A DNA stretch of 64,000 bases from Parasponia andersonii (lineage: Eukaryota > Streptophyta > Magnoliopsida > Rosales > Cannabaceae), in NCBI GenBank assembly GCA_002914805.1, contig JXTB01000017.1:1713410-1777409 (forward strand), in the 5' to 3' direction. How positions within the stretch are numbered: the stretch's first letter is position 1; every line of letters begins with the position of its first letter. Shown piece by piece: positions 25,620-37,300 of the stretch. Under the pieces are notes generated by a model that did not search any database, was not told where the DNA came from, and saw only the letters and a program-made list of their open reading frames with translations. The translations under genes and the position numbers were made by a program.

Positions 25620-26050
25620 ATTATTGTTCTATAGTTGCTGTTGATTATTCAACCGTCGTTATATATGTAATCGTTGTTTTGAATGTAGTTGTCGTTTAAT
25701 TCCTTTTATTTCGTTTTAGAAACTATTGTCGTTTCTCGGTTGATGTCCCCTCGTACTTGTAATCTGCTTTTTCAGTAGCTTGTCGTGTTATCGTTTATGG
25801 TTGAGGTCTTGAAGTCGTTTCAAATTTATGTCGTTTGTTACTCTTCTTGTCGTTTCTATCGGAAGTTGTCGTTTCGAAATACCATGTCGTTTACACGTTG
25901 ATGTCTTTTTCAAAGTTTTTATTTTTATTTTTATTTTTTTAAGCTATGCTCGTTCTTAATCTGCTTGTCGTTTTTAAGTGACGATGTCGCTGGTCTATTA
26001 TTTTCGTCTACTTAACAAAGTGGTCATAGGGTAGACTTCGATGTCGTTCT
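25620..26050 (+). repeat. Cluster of TGTCGTTT octamers
   Basis: At least seven exact TGTCGTTT copies (for example near 25690, 25728, 25830, 25848, 25866, 25885 and 25965) and about ten one-base variants (CGTCGTTA, GTCGTGTT, GTCGCTGG, ATCGTTTA) occur within ~430 bases of otherwise AT-rich DNA. Spacing is irregular, about 18-20 bases in the densest part (25830-25890). There is no open reading frame through it. Its nature is unknown; a decayed minisatellite is the simplest reading. Confidence 0.6.
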
Positions 26051-26499
26051 CCCTAGTTGCCATCTCATGCTAGCTACTAGCCAAAATGCTTTGTAACTTT
26101 GACCAAATCAAAGCTCTTGGTAAGATAATATTAAAAAGTCTGATTTTGCTTCGAGTATATTACAATAATTTCTGAAAATGACCAAGTTTTTCATTAAACA
26201 ATTTCAACTGCTAATAATATTATAATATGTTCCTTTTGGATTGTCAAATAGTGTGTGCGTTGTCTTAATTTCTACCTTTACTCAGTCTTAAACTTTTAAA
26301 TATTAACTAAAAAAAGGTGGTGAAGATGAGGAAGACAATACAATTCAGCATAAAACTTATTGAACAAGTAAGAGGTTAATATTATTATATGAATTCTCAC
26401 CCCTGTTACAATTATATGATTATAAAGCCAACTTCTCCAAATACTAACTCTTAATCAGTCAATAACCGAGAAGTCTCCATTGCTCAGTGGCGTTACTCC
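26051..26499 (+). other. Spacer upstream of the second receptor kinase
   Basis: AT-rich flank with no recognised gene. It presumably contains the former promoter of the RLK2 pseudogene. Confidence 0.4.
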
Positions 26500-29400
26500 A
26501 AGCAAGTTCAAGACTATCAAGAGTCATGTTTTGGCATACTTGCTGTTATTTTCATCTCTTGCCTTAGCTCAGAGCTCAACTTCCTCCAAGTGGTAGCCTC
26601 CACAGTCACAGGAAATGAGAGAGATCGTCTCGCCTTGCTTGAGCTCAAGGCCAAGATTACTGATGACCCTTTTGGAGTACTGAGGTCATGGAATGAATCT
26701 GTCAACTTTTGTGTATGGCTTGGTGTCAAATGTGGGAGAAGACACTAGAGAGTCACCATTTTGGACCTGAGATCCTTGAAACTTTCTGGCTCCATATCAC
26801 GTACATGTTGGTAACTTGAGTTTTCTAAGGGAACTGATTCTTTATAAGAATAGTTGAGTCATGAAATCCCACAAGAGATTGGTCGTTTGCGAAGACTGCG
26901 GTATCTAGAATTGTACAACAATTCATTCATCGGGAAAATTTCTGTCAACATAACTGGTTGCTCAAACTTTGTCAGTCTTGCCTGTAATCAGTTGGTGGGA
27001 GAGATTCCTGTGGAGTTGGGATCCTTGTCAAAGCTCCAGTTCATTTCTCTGAGTGGTAACTATCTAACGGAAAGTATCCCTTGTTCATGTGGAAACCTAA
27101 CTTTGATTGATACTATTTCTTTATCCAGAAACAGGTTAAGTGGGAAAGTCCCTGATAGTTTAGGCCAACTGAAGAACCTAACTTTCCTTTTTTTTTTGGG
27201 TGGAAATAACTTGTCTGGTACCATTTCTCCTTCAATTTTCAATCTGTCTTCCATTTAAACTTTTGATGTTGCAGTCAATCAAATCAAAGGTATTCTTCCC
27301 TCTAACTTAGGCAATTTGTTTCCAAGTCTCCGAGTTCTTAACATTGGAGAAAACCAGTTTACTGGATCAATTCCAGTTTCATTATCAAATGTCCCAAATC
27401 TCGAGTACTTCACAGCTGGAATTAATCAATTCACTGGAAATGTGCCTGGTTTGGACAGGCTACTCAGGCTTCGGTGGTTTGTCATCACCAGCAATGGTCT
27501 TGGAAGTGGTGGAGGTGACGACTTGAGCTTTCTCTGCTCTTTCACAAACACAACCAGATTAGAGGTACTCGGCGTAAAGGTCAACAATTTTGGAGGAGCT
27601 TTACCAGGTTGTATTGCTAACTTTTCAGCTACCCTTGAAACATTGTTACTAGATCATAACAGTATATATGGAAATATCCCAAATGGGAGAGAAAATCTTG
27701 TGAACTTGAGGAGACTTGACATTTGGTCCAACCATTTGTCAGGTAACATTCCCTCTGGTATTGGAAAGCTGCCGAGACTAGTAATATTTTTTTCAGATGG
27801 AAACAATATTTCAGGGAATATTCCCTCCTCCATAGGAAACTTAACCCAATTGATGCAGCTAGATTTGAGTGATAACATTATTGATGGAATGATTCCTTCA
27901 AGCCTTGGCGAGTGTAGGAATCTGGTGTATCTTGATCTTTCTCACAACAATCTCACTGGCAGCTTACCTCCTGCAGTTATAGGTCTCTCATCTTTGTCAA
28001 TCCTTCTTGACTTGTTGAGAAACGACTTAACGGGTAAACTTCCCCGTGAAATTGGAAACTTAAGGAAACTCGGCGTATTGGTTCTTCATAGCAACATGTT
28101 CTCTGGTGAAATCCCAATAAGTCTTGGTAGTTGTGTATAATGCTAGAATATATAGACATGCATAGAAACTTCTTTCGAGTGGCCATTGCTTTTGTCATTG
28201 AGTTTCACTAAGAGGTATGTTGGTGTTAGATGTTTCAAACAACAATTTGTCTGGAGAAATTCCTAAGTTTTTAGAGGACTTTGGCACCTTGCAAAACTTG
28301 AACCTATCTTACAATAACTTAGCAGGGGAGGTCCCAAAAGGTGGATTTTTCAAGAATGTTGATTCAACTTCAATTGTGGGAAATAGTAAGCTCTGCAGGG
28401 GAATGCCTGAATTTCAGTTGCGACGTTGCAGTTTCAAACCCTCTAAGAATAGAAAATTGACGCTTTGAAATTGATCATCTCCGTTGTTTCTGGGATTCTG
28501 GGAATAGCTTTGTTGGTGTCCTTTCTTTTAGTTTGTAACTCGCGGAAGAAAAGAAAAAAAACAAGCTCAAGCAGTACTTCAGAGGGTGTGCTTTTGAAAG
28601 TTTCATACCAAAGTCTTTTAAAAGCTACTGATGGATTCTCTCCCTCCAATCTTATAGGTAAGGGAAGTTTTGGATCGGTATATAAAGGGATTCTAGAACA
28701 AGATGGCAAAATCATTGCTGTCAAGGTGCTAAACTTTCTGCAACATAGTGATTCACAGAGCTTCATTGCTGAGTGTAAGGCTCTTAGAAACATCTGAGAT
28801 TGAAATCTTGTTAAGGTAATAACTGCCTGTTCAGGCTTCGATTACAAAAATAATGAGTTCAGAGATCTGGTTTACGAATTCATGGTTAATGGAAGTTTAG
28901 AAGACTGGTTACATCCAAGTCACATGACAGAAGAAATGGATGAAACACCAAGGAATTTAGACCTTCTTCAAAGACTAAATATTGCCATTGATATTGCTTG
29001 TGCTCTGGATTATCTTCATCATCAATGTCAAGCACCAATAGTTCACTGTGAAATCAAGCCAAGCAATATTCTTTTGGACCATGAAATGACCGGACATATC
29101 AGTGATTTTGGTCTATCAAGATTCCTTCCAAATTCCAATACAAAGACTTCAACGAGTCAAAACGAGCTCCATCACACTAAATGGCACTATTGGTTATGCA
29201 GCTCCAGGTATCATTCCTCATTTCCCTTCAAAATTTTAAACCAATCTGATCTGTTTTTTGAGTTTTGATTGATCTCCTTAAGTATTCTCGGTATGAACTG
29301 CAGAGTATGGTACAGGCAGCGATGGCATTGTCTTGTTGGAAATGTTCACAGGGAAGAGGCCTACTGATAACATGTTTACAGATGGCTTCAACCTTCATAA

Positions 29401-29650
29401 TTTTGTTAAGCAAGCCTTGCCCAGCGGAGTGAAAGAGATAGCAGATCCAAGACTTCTTCGGGAAACAGAATGGGAGTCAATTGCTAGTGATGTAAGGCTC
29501 AAATGTTTGACTTCCATATTTGAAATGGGAGTCACCTGCTCTTCAGAGTTGCCAAGAGGAAGAAAGAACATAACTATTGTTGCAGTCGAACTGTGTTCTG
29601 TCAGAGACAAACTTCATCAAATACGTTATGAAGGGATAAACAAGGCGTAG
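26500..29650 (+). pseudogene. LRR receptor-like kinase RLK2, class XII, broken
   Basis: The whole two-exon layout of RLK1 is recognisable. There is a signal-like segment, a cap with NERDRLALLELKAKITDDPF, LRRs (26854-28140 and 28217-28300), a cysteine pair, a membrane span ([18 protein letters not shown]), a kinase domain with [11 protein letters not shown], and exon 2 from 29303. It is broken many times: no ATG in frame at the start, a TAG at 26746 in place of a probable Gln codon, frameshifts near 26800-26860, a TAA at 27256, disruption at 28140-28216, a frame break at 28468, a TGA at 28795, and a frameshift near 29160. The catalytic motif reads HCEIKP instead of HCDLKP, and exon 2 lacks about eleven codons between GTGSD and the LLEMF helix. 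It is a dead paralogue about 7.6 kb downstream of RLK1. Confidence 0.9.
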
Positions 29651-30460
29651 GCCGGGCCTTTAAATCAAATAAGATGATAAGGTAAATTCAAAAGAATTAT
29701 TAATCTGTATTTTCATGTTATTGCCTTCTATAAACAACTACAATTTATATATTCCATAGTCATGCTAGTTATATACTAATGAAGTAATACATAAATACAC
29801 AAAAGAAGAAAAAATCCATGTATTTTAGTAATGGGTGGCTCTATTTCCACCCTCCTAATATTTTACTATGAATAGATTTTTAAAATTCATTTTTTTTATC
29901 TTCTTTTTGTCCATTTTTATTGTCTTCAAAATTTTAATGTATAGCTTCTATACTGAATAGTCAATAACGACAAAAAGAAAATACCATGAGTTTCATATTA
30001 TGCTCAAAATATATATTATGAGAGGAAAAAAAATCAATAGTATAATGAACACTTTTTATCTAGTTTTAGTAGCGTTTTTTATTCCTTTATTCTTCTCCTG
30101 TGTTACGAAGTAAGTAAGCATAATAATGAGTTATACTTAAACAAACAAAACTAATATGTGAAATACTTTAAGTAAATATGTATACAAACTAAACAAAAAA
30201 TCACATTTGCTATTTTTAGTTTTTCTTTTTTTTTTTTTTATAATTAGTAATAACAAAAGGATTCACTATTCTACATATATATATATTATAAAAATGCAGA
30301 CTCCAGTGGAGTAGACTCCATTGTTATTCTATTCACTATTCTATTTGATATTTGGCATGACAAGTAGTAATTTGTGCTTCTATTGGTACAACATTTTCAA
30401 GCGGAACCATCGAGAAGGCCTCGATCTAAATTATTAAAGATTGTTATGACGAAACTGCTA
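29651..30460. other. AT-rich spacer between RLK2 relic and copia element
   Basis: No gene recognised. It is composed of A/T-rich sequence with T runs, ending at the TTAAT target duplication of the copia element. Confidence 0.5.
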
Positions 30461-30465
30461 TTAAT

Positions 30466-30673
30466 TGCTGAGATTTTGTGTAATTTATTTTTCCGATTAT
30501 TTCCTTTCTTAATTGATTGTCTAAGTAAATGTGTGATTGTATAGCCATAAATCTCATAATTTTTTGGGATTGTATAGGTAGATTATAGGGTTTCTATCCT
30601 TATATATATATATATATATTGTAAATTTGTAGACAAAATCAATATAAAAAAATTACTCTAAATACTCTGTTTA
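30466..30673 (+). repeat. 5' LTR of the copia element
   Basis: Begins TGCTGAGATTTTGTG and ends ACTCTGTTTA directly before the primer binding site. It matches 38623-38823 along its length. A TATA run at about 30601-30620 is longer than in the 3' copy. Confidence 0.9.
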
Positions 30674-30686
30674 TGGTACTAGAGCC
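30674..30686 (+). other. Primer binding site (initiator Met tRNA type)
   Basis: TGGTACTAGAGCC differs slightly from the usual plant copia site TGGTATCAGAGCC and directly follows the 5' LTR. The hAT insertion duplicated its last three bases. Confidence 0.85.
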
Positions 30687-31092
30687 ATAACTAAAGGTGG
30701 CAAAATGAGCGGGGCGGGGCGGGCTGGCCCAGTCAAAATAAAATATGGCCCGGCCCGGGTCCGTTGGCCCGCCGGGCTTTTTGACGGACCAAAATCGGGC
30801 CAGACTGGGCCGGCCCATTTTTTTGTTGCTATTATTTGATTTTTTTTAACAGCTTTTTTTAAACATGTTAAATTTAAACTTTTTAATTGAATTTGCATTT
30901 AAAATGTTGACAACATAAACTACATATGTTTTCTATTGTTAAAAAATTAATAATAATTAAATAGGATATTAAGAAAAATAATAAAACAAATAAATTTAAA
31001 ATATTGAAATTTGATTTTATTGATGATCATTTATTACAATTCAAATTATTACTTGAAAAAACTAGAATATCATTGATTATGACTCTACGAGT

Positions 31093-32700
31093 TTATGACT
31101 CATCATCATCATTCATGTACAAGTTATTGAAATTTTCGGCCAATTCTTCATTACAAATACGAAGAGTGTCTTGATTTCGCTTTGCTGCTTTTTTCCAATC
31201 TTTAACACATGCTAACACCTCAACCATTTCTGGAGCTGACGAAGTCCTTCGCTCATCTACTATCATCTTAGTCGTACTAAAAGCAAACTCTGAAGAAATT
31301 GTGGACACCAGAATTGTTAAAATATCACGGGTTAATTGTGAAAGCACCGGGAATCTTGGTTGATGCTTATGTCACCGTTCCAAAACTTTGAAGTTCTCAT
31401 CATTGGGGTCGATATCAGAGTCTAGCTCAATATATTGAGTAAGATCAAAGGATTGTTGTGGATTTATTAGTGGTAGTAGTTGACTTGAACTTGATGATGT
31501 TAATGATGAGCCACGACCACACCCTTGAGGACGAGAACCTACCATGTTCCAAAAAGACTTATTTTTTGATTGTTCTTCAGTTTCTTGTGGAGAAGTGTGT
31601 TGTTGTTGATTACTACCAAACTTAGCCTCATATATACTATATACTTCAAAAAATTTGTCATGAGTATTTGTATATTCAGTAGTATAGTCTATCTCAAAAC
31701 ATGTAAAAATGTAGCTAATTAAATTAGAAAGACCATTTAATTTACCCCTACGATCTAAAATAAAAGCAAATGAATATAATAAAGGAATTGGAAACTAATA
31801 TTTCAAAAATACTTCTTGCATACGTGTTATAATTGGTTTAAATATATGGTCACATCTTGCCTTACAAAATATTTCAGCAATAAAAAAAATATGACGTAAA
31901 ATAATTGGAGAAGTAGGATAATAAATACCAGATAATGTAACAGTAGCTTCATGAAAAAATCTAAAAATTGTACAAATTTTTCATAAATGAACCAATCTTC
32001 GTCTTTCAATACTAATGAACCTATTTTTGAATTGTAAAACATAGTAACTGGAATTTTGTATGGTAATGTATTTTTCAATATTAAATAAGTGGAATTCTAT
32101 CTTACAGGTATGTCAACTTAGAATTTTCTTGATTTTAATCTTTGAGCTATACAATATCTTTTAAATTCAGTAATGCGTGGATTAGAAGCATGAATATAAG
32201 CAATAGTAGATCGAATATTTTTAATATATACACTTATAACATCCATACCTGATTTGACGATAAAGTTGATGATGTGACATGCACAACGTTGATACAGTAA
32301 GAATCCTCCAATGTATGAACTTACCAAATTGCTAAATAATTTTATGGTCTTTGTATTTGCGGTAGCATTATCTAAAGTGATAGAGATTATGCGATTCGCT
32401 ATGCCATATTCTTCAACAACATTTAAAATTCTATCTCTAATAATTTCAGCAGTATGTTTATTATCAACGACTCAAAAACCAATTATTATTTTTTGCATTA
32501 TCTATCTAGAATCTAAATAATATGCAACTACACTTAAATAATCTTGTTTAGAATTAGTACCTCAAATATCAGATGTCAATGCAATATAAAAATTTAATGA
32601 AGTTAATTCAAATATTAAATCTTTACGCATATTTTCATAAACTTTAATCAAATCACTCTTAGTGGTATTTCTAGAAACTCTTTTAAAGTTTGGATAATAA
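31093..32700 (-). pseudogene. hAT transposase (RICESLEEPER-like), broken, partly in gap
   Basis: Minus-strand fragments in order show the RNase H-like core (TSDI then a stop then GTNSKQDYLSVV; later ITLDNATANT with the catalytic-type Asp; then YQRCACHIINFIVKSGMDVI) and the C-terminal dimerisation domain (SEFAFSTTKMIVDERRTS, followed by a conserved VLACVKDW). Stop codons sit where Trp or Arg is expected in the family, for example after TSDI and after YYLDSR. The N-terminal BED-finger region would lie in the run of N. It cannot be functional as read. Confidence 0.85.
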
Positions 32701-32706
32701 GATTTT

Positions 32707-33347
32707 NNNNNNNNNNNNNNNNNNNNNNNNNNNNNNNNNNNNNNNNNNNNNNNNNNNNNNNNNNNNNNNNNNNNNNNNNNNNNNNNNNNNNNNNNNNNNN
32801 NNNNNNNNNNNNNNNNNNNNNNNNNNNNNNNNNNNNNNNNNNNNNNNNNNNNNNNNNNNNNNNNNNNNNNNNNNNNNNNNNNNNNNNNNNNNNNNNNNNN
32901 NNNNNNNNNNNNNNNNNNNNNNNNNNNNNNNNNNNNNNNNNNNNNNNNNNNNNNNNNNNNNNNNNNNNNNNNNNNNNNNNNNNNNNNNNNNNNNNNNNNN
33001 NNNNNNNNNNNNNNNNNNNNNNNNNNNNNNNNNNNNNNNNNNNNNNNNNNNNNNNNNNNNNNNNNNNNNNNNNNNNNNNNNNNNNNNNNNNNNNNNNNNN
33101 NNNNNNNNNNNNNNNNNNNNNNNNNNNNNNNNNNNNNNNNNNNNNNNNNNNNNNNNNNNNNNNNNNNNNNNNNNNNNNNNNNNNNNNNNNNNNNNNNNNN
33201 NNNNNNNNNNNNNNNNNNNNNNNNNNNNNNNNNNNNNNNNNNNNNNNNNNNNNNNNNNNNNNNNNNNNNNNNNNNNNNNNNNNNNNNNNNNNNNNNNNNN
33301 NNNNNNNNNNNNNNNNNNNNNNNNNNNNNNNNNNNNNNNNNNNNNNN
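32707..33347. other. Assembly gap (641 N)
   Basis: A run of N inside the hAT element. Repetitive GC-rich subterminal sequence nearby may explain the failure to assemble. Any open frame reported across it is an artefact. Confidence 0.99.
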
Positions 33348-34308
33348 TAGAGAGAAAGAATGAGAAAATAAGAGAGTATTTGAAAATTATAAGTGTGAAA
33401 AAAGAGTGGAGAGTGTAGGGTATTTATAGTGTAAGAAAATATATTTTTTTAATTAAAAAAATAGTTTAAACTAAAAAAAAAACAAAATATTATAAACCCA
33501 ATTGTAACATTTGTTACCGTTGGAGAGACTTTAAGAAAGGGCCCGGACGAGTTATGGGCCCTTTACAATTTTTTTTTTTTAAATTTAAGGGCCCAGACGA
33601 ATCTGGCTCAAAAAAAAAACCAAGCCGGCTCGGCCCGGCCCACCGGCCCGCATGATCGGGCCGGGCTGGGAATCCCAGGCCCAGCCCAGCCCTACCCCTT
33701 GGGCCGGGCTTGGCCCGGGCCGACCCATTGGGCCTGGCCCGACTTGCCAGGACTAGCCATATCATTTGATCTGTTCTATTTTATCAAACCCAAGAAATCA
33801 AATCCAAACCAAAACTAGAAAACCCCAAACACACAAAACTCAAATCCCATATTTAGTATCACCTTAGTCATCTGTGTGTCCACAAAACGCAATCAGTAGA
33901 TAATTGCACCTCTGCCCATCGTGCCACTCTGCCACGTTGCTGTTGAAGCTAAAGCTTGCACCATCGTGCTTTCGCCTATCGTCACACCATCAAACCTATT
34001 GAACCTACTGTAGGCACTTTTAATACAGCAACCATTGACCACAGACTTTTTATTTGCCATTCACAGTATAATCCTACTTCCTAATCTTATTCGTTTATTC
34101 ACATATATATTGGGCTTTTTTTTTTTTTCTCTTTATATCTAATATTAGTTAGTTTTGGGCTTATCTTTAATAACTTCAGTTTTTTTTGGAGGGGGGGTTG
34201 AATATAAATACCCCACTTTTTGAGGATATATATATATATATTTTAAAAAAGGAGAGGTTGTAAAAAAAAGAAAAAGAAAAAGGAGGCTGTTAAAAAAAAA
34301 CTTTCAAA

Positions 34309-37300
34309 ATGAGTGAAAAAGATGAATCATTTGGAAGCAAATCCATAACTGTGATCATTCAGTCAGAGGGAGTTTTTAATGCTGAGATCACCCTGACAGA
34401 AACTAATTATGATATATTGTCTCAGTTGATGGAAATGTAAATCCCTGAACAAGATAAAATCTCTTATATCCATGGCAATAATAAGTCACCTGCAGAATCT
34501 GATGCCGGATATGAAAAATAGTATGCTAAAAATCAAAAAAATGAAACGATGGTTACTAATGTCTATGACTCTAGAAATCATAAAGCACTATCTTCGTGTA
34601 CCTACTGCCCGTAAAATTTAGGATGCTCTTTCAAAAGCATTCTATGATGAAAACAATGAACTGCAAGTTTTCACATTAAACCAGAAGGCTTTCTCTACCA
34701 AACAACAAGGAAAACTCTCTCTGCATTCACTGAGATCTTCTAAGAATTGGATCATTGAGATAAGGTGGTGATGAAGGATCCTGATGATGTCAAAACATAT
34801 TGTAGCTCCACTGAATGATTATGGGTTCACATCTTCCTTGCTAGCTTGGATGACGTTTTTGATCAAATTCGACGAGAGATTTTACGAAATGACCGAGTCC
34901 CAAACTTGGAAGAATGTTACTCATGGATCCGACGAGAAGCTATTCGTCGTACCGCCCTGAACAATGTGTCTGGAACACCTGAAGCCTTAGCCATGGTGGC
35001 ATCTAACCAAAATCAACAAGACGGTTTACAGTCTAACCATCGTAAAATGACCACTAGTATCGACAAGTCCAAATAAAAATGCTCCAAATGCAATCGAATT
35101 CGTCATATCAAAAGTTGTTATTTTGAGATAGTAGGATATCCAGAATAATGGGATCCTAGTTGTGTAAAAAGGGATCCAAAGAGAACCGCCACCTTGGCTA
35201 TGGTTGAAACAAAGCCTGAAGATGATGGAAAAGCCTCGACATTGGTAATAACTATAGAAAGTAGTGGTAAGGCTTTCAATATATCTGCACCTATTTTTGA
35301 TAGTACATGGATAATTGATTCTAGTACTACAGATCATATGACATTTAATTCTAGACAAGTCTCTTCTCTTAACCACTCTACATGAAAATTCGTTTCCACT
35401 GTCAATGGCACCTCAACCCCAGTTATTGGGGAAGGATCCTTACACCTTATTGACACTTTAAATTTAGATTCTATTTTAGTTGTTTCATCTTTAGATTATA
35501 ACCTTTTGTCTGTTTCCAAAATAACACAAAGCTTATCTTGTATTGTAATTTTTTGGCTTGATTTTTGTGCATTTAAGGACATTCGAACCAGGAAGATAAT
35601 TGGCTATGGTATTAGATGTTGGAAACTGTAGTACTTGGACTTGATGACAAAAGGTTCTAACAAACTGCCAGAAGCCTTGGTGATGGATAGTACTAAGAAA
35701 GAAAAAAAGGAAAAGGAAATCTGGCTATGGCATCGACGTTTGGGACACGCTTCTTTTAATTATCTAATAAAAATTACTTCCTAGTCTGTTTGTAAAATTT
35801 GATGTTTCTAGTTTTCGATGTGATATTTGTGCACTTGCAAAGAGCCATCGTGCTTCTTTTCCATTACGTTTGAATAAAAAGTCTACTTCTTTCTATGATT
35901 ATACATTCTAATGTCTGGGGACCATCTAAAATCCCTACTTTGGGAGGATCGCGTTAGTTCATAATATTTATTGATGATTGTACGGGGATGACATGGTTGT
36001 ACTTGATGAAATCTAAAGGTGAAGTGAATTTATTATTTCAAAATTTTCATAAAATGATTGAAACACAGTACAATACAAAGGTACGAGTTCTTCGCAGTGA
36101 CAATAAGGGAGAATATCATAGCACGGAGTTTCAACAATATTTGGAAGCACATGGGACAATCCATCAAACTACATATCCAGACACACCCCAACAGAATGGA
36201 ATTGCATAACAAAAAAATAGACATTTATTGGAGGTAGTTTGAGCTTTATTGATAGATGCTCGTATGCCGCTATCCTATTGGAGAGAGGCACTTACTTCTG
36301 TAGAATATTTAATCAATAGAGTACCCTCCAGCTCTATTAAATTCTAGACGCCTTTCTAAGCTCTTAAAAAAGCAATTGTTGCCCCAGGAGCACCTAATCT
36401 ACCCACTCATATCTTCGAATGCGTCATTTTTGTCCACCTTCATAAACATCAACGACACAAGTTAACTTATTGAGCAGTGAGGTATGTCTTTGTTAGGTAT
36501 GCCACTCATCAAATGGGGTAGACATAATGTATTTTTCTGAGCCTAAATCTCAAGGGGAGAACTAGAAGGAAATTCAGACTCTAGATTATGACTTTCTAGA
36601 GTATGATTATCCTACCAAATTGGCCAAAGATGGTAACCAGAACGTGAGCAATGTGGATATAAGTGGTATAATATCATATTGTAATGTTGAAGATTCACAA
36701 ACTGGATCAGTAAACCAGAAAATGGGTGAATTGAATTTAAGTGGTGTCATATTGGATCAAAGTAGTAATAAAAGCCCAACAACAGAAGAAGTGATTTTAC
36801 TTCCAGATCCATCTGTACTTGATCTTCTTATTCCATAAGCAGTGGATGAAGAACTGCATTCTGCCAACATACCATACCAATAGCTTTCTAAAGGTATTCT
36901 TAATCCACATAGAAGACAGTTGCCACAACGTCACACTCGAGATATCCCTAAGCCCACATATGAACATGAACTTTCCAGTAAAGTCAAATACCCTATGAGT
37001 CATTATTTGTCTAACCATCGTTTGTCAGAATCAAATATATCATTTGTAAATCAACTATCTAGTGTATCTATTCCTAACAGTATACAGGAAGCCTTAGTTG
37101 ACTATAGGTGGAAAGCAGCTATGGATGAGGAAATAAAATCCCTATAGAAGAATGAAACTTGGAAGCTTGTTGATCCTCCTCCAAGAAAGAAAGTAGTTGC
37201 ATATCGATAGATTTACACTATGAAGTATGAAGCTGATGGCTCAATTGAAAACTTTAAGGCAAGATTAGTAGCAAAAGGATATACTCAAACCTATAAAATT

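Larger units (their letters stand above)
30692..33755 (-). mobile_element. hAT DNA transposon inserted in the copia element
   Basis: Ends TAAAGGTGGCAA and (complement) TAGTCCTGGCAA are imperfect terminal repeats. GCCATAAC at 30684-30691 and GCCATATC at 33756-33763 form an 8-base target duplication with one mismatch, as expected for hAT. Both subterminal regions are packed with GGCCCG/CGGGCC repeats, a marked GC peak in AT-rich DNA and a known habit of many plant hAT elements. The minus strand carries a broken transposase. The interior contains a 641-base assembly gap, so the true length is uncertain. Confidence 0.88.

Noticed and set aside
25690..25970. CRISPR-like array of TGTCGTTT repeats
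   Set aside because: Repeats are only 8 bases, spacing is irregular, and the window is a plant genome.
27060..27254. Minus-strand frames over the LRR regions of RLK1, RLK2 and RLK3
   Set aside because: Leucine-rich repeats commonly give open antisense frames; the sense strand carries the recognisable LRR and kinase motifs.
32690..33418. 242-codon open frame
   Set aside because: It runs through the block of N and is an artefact of the assembly gap.
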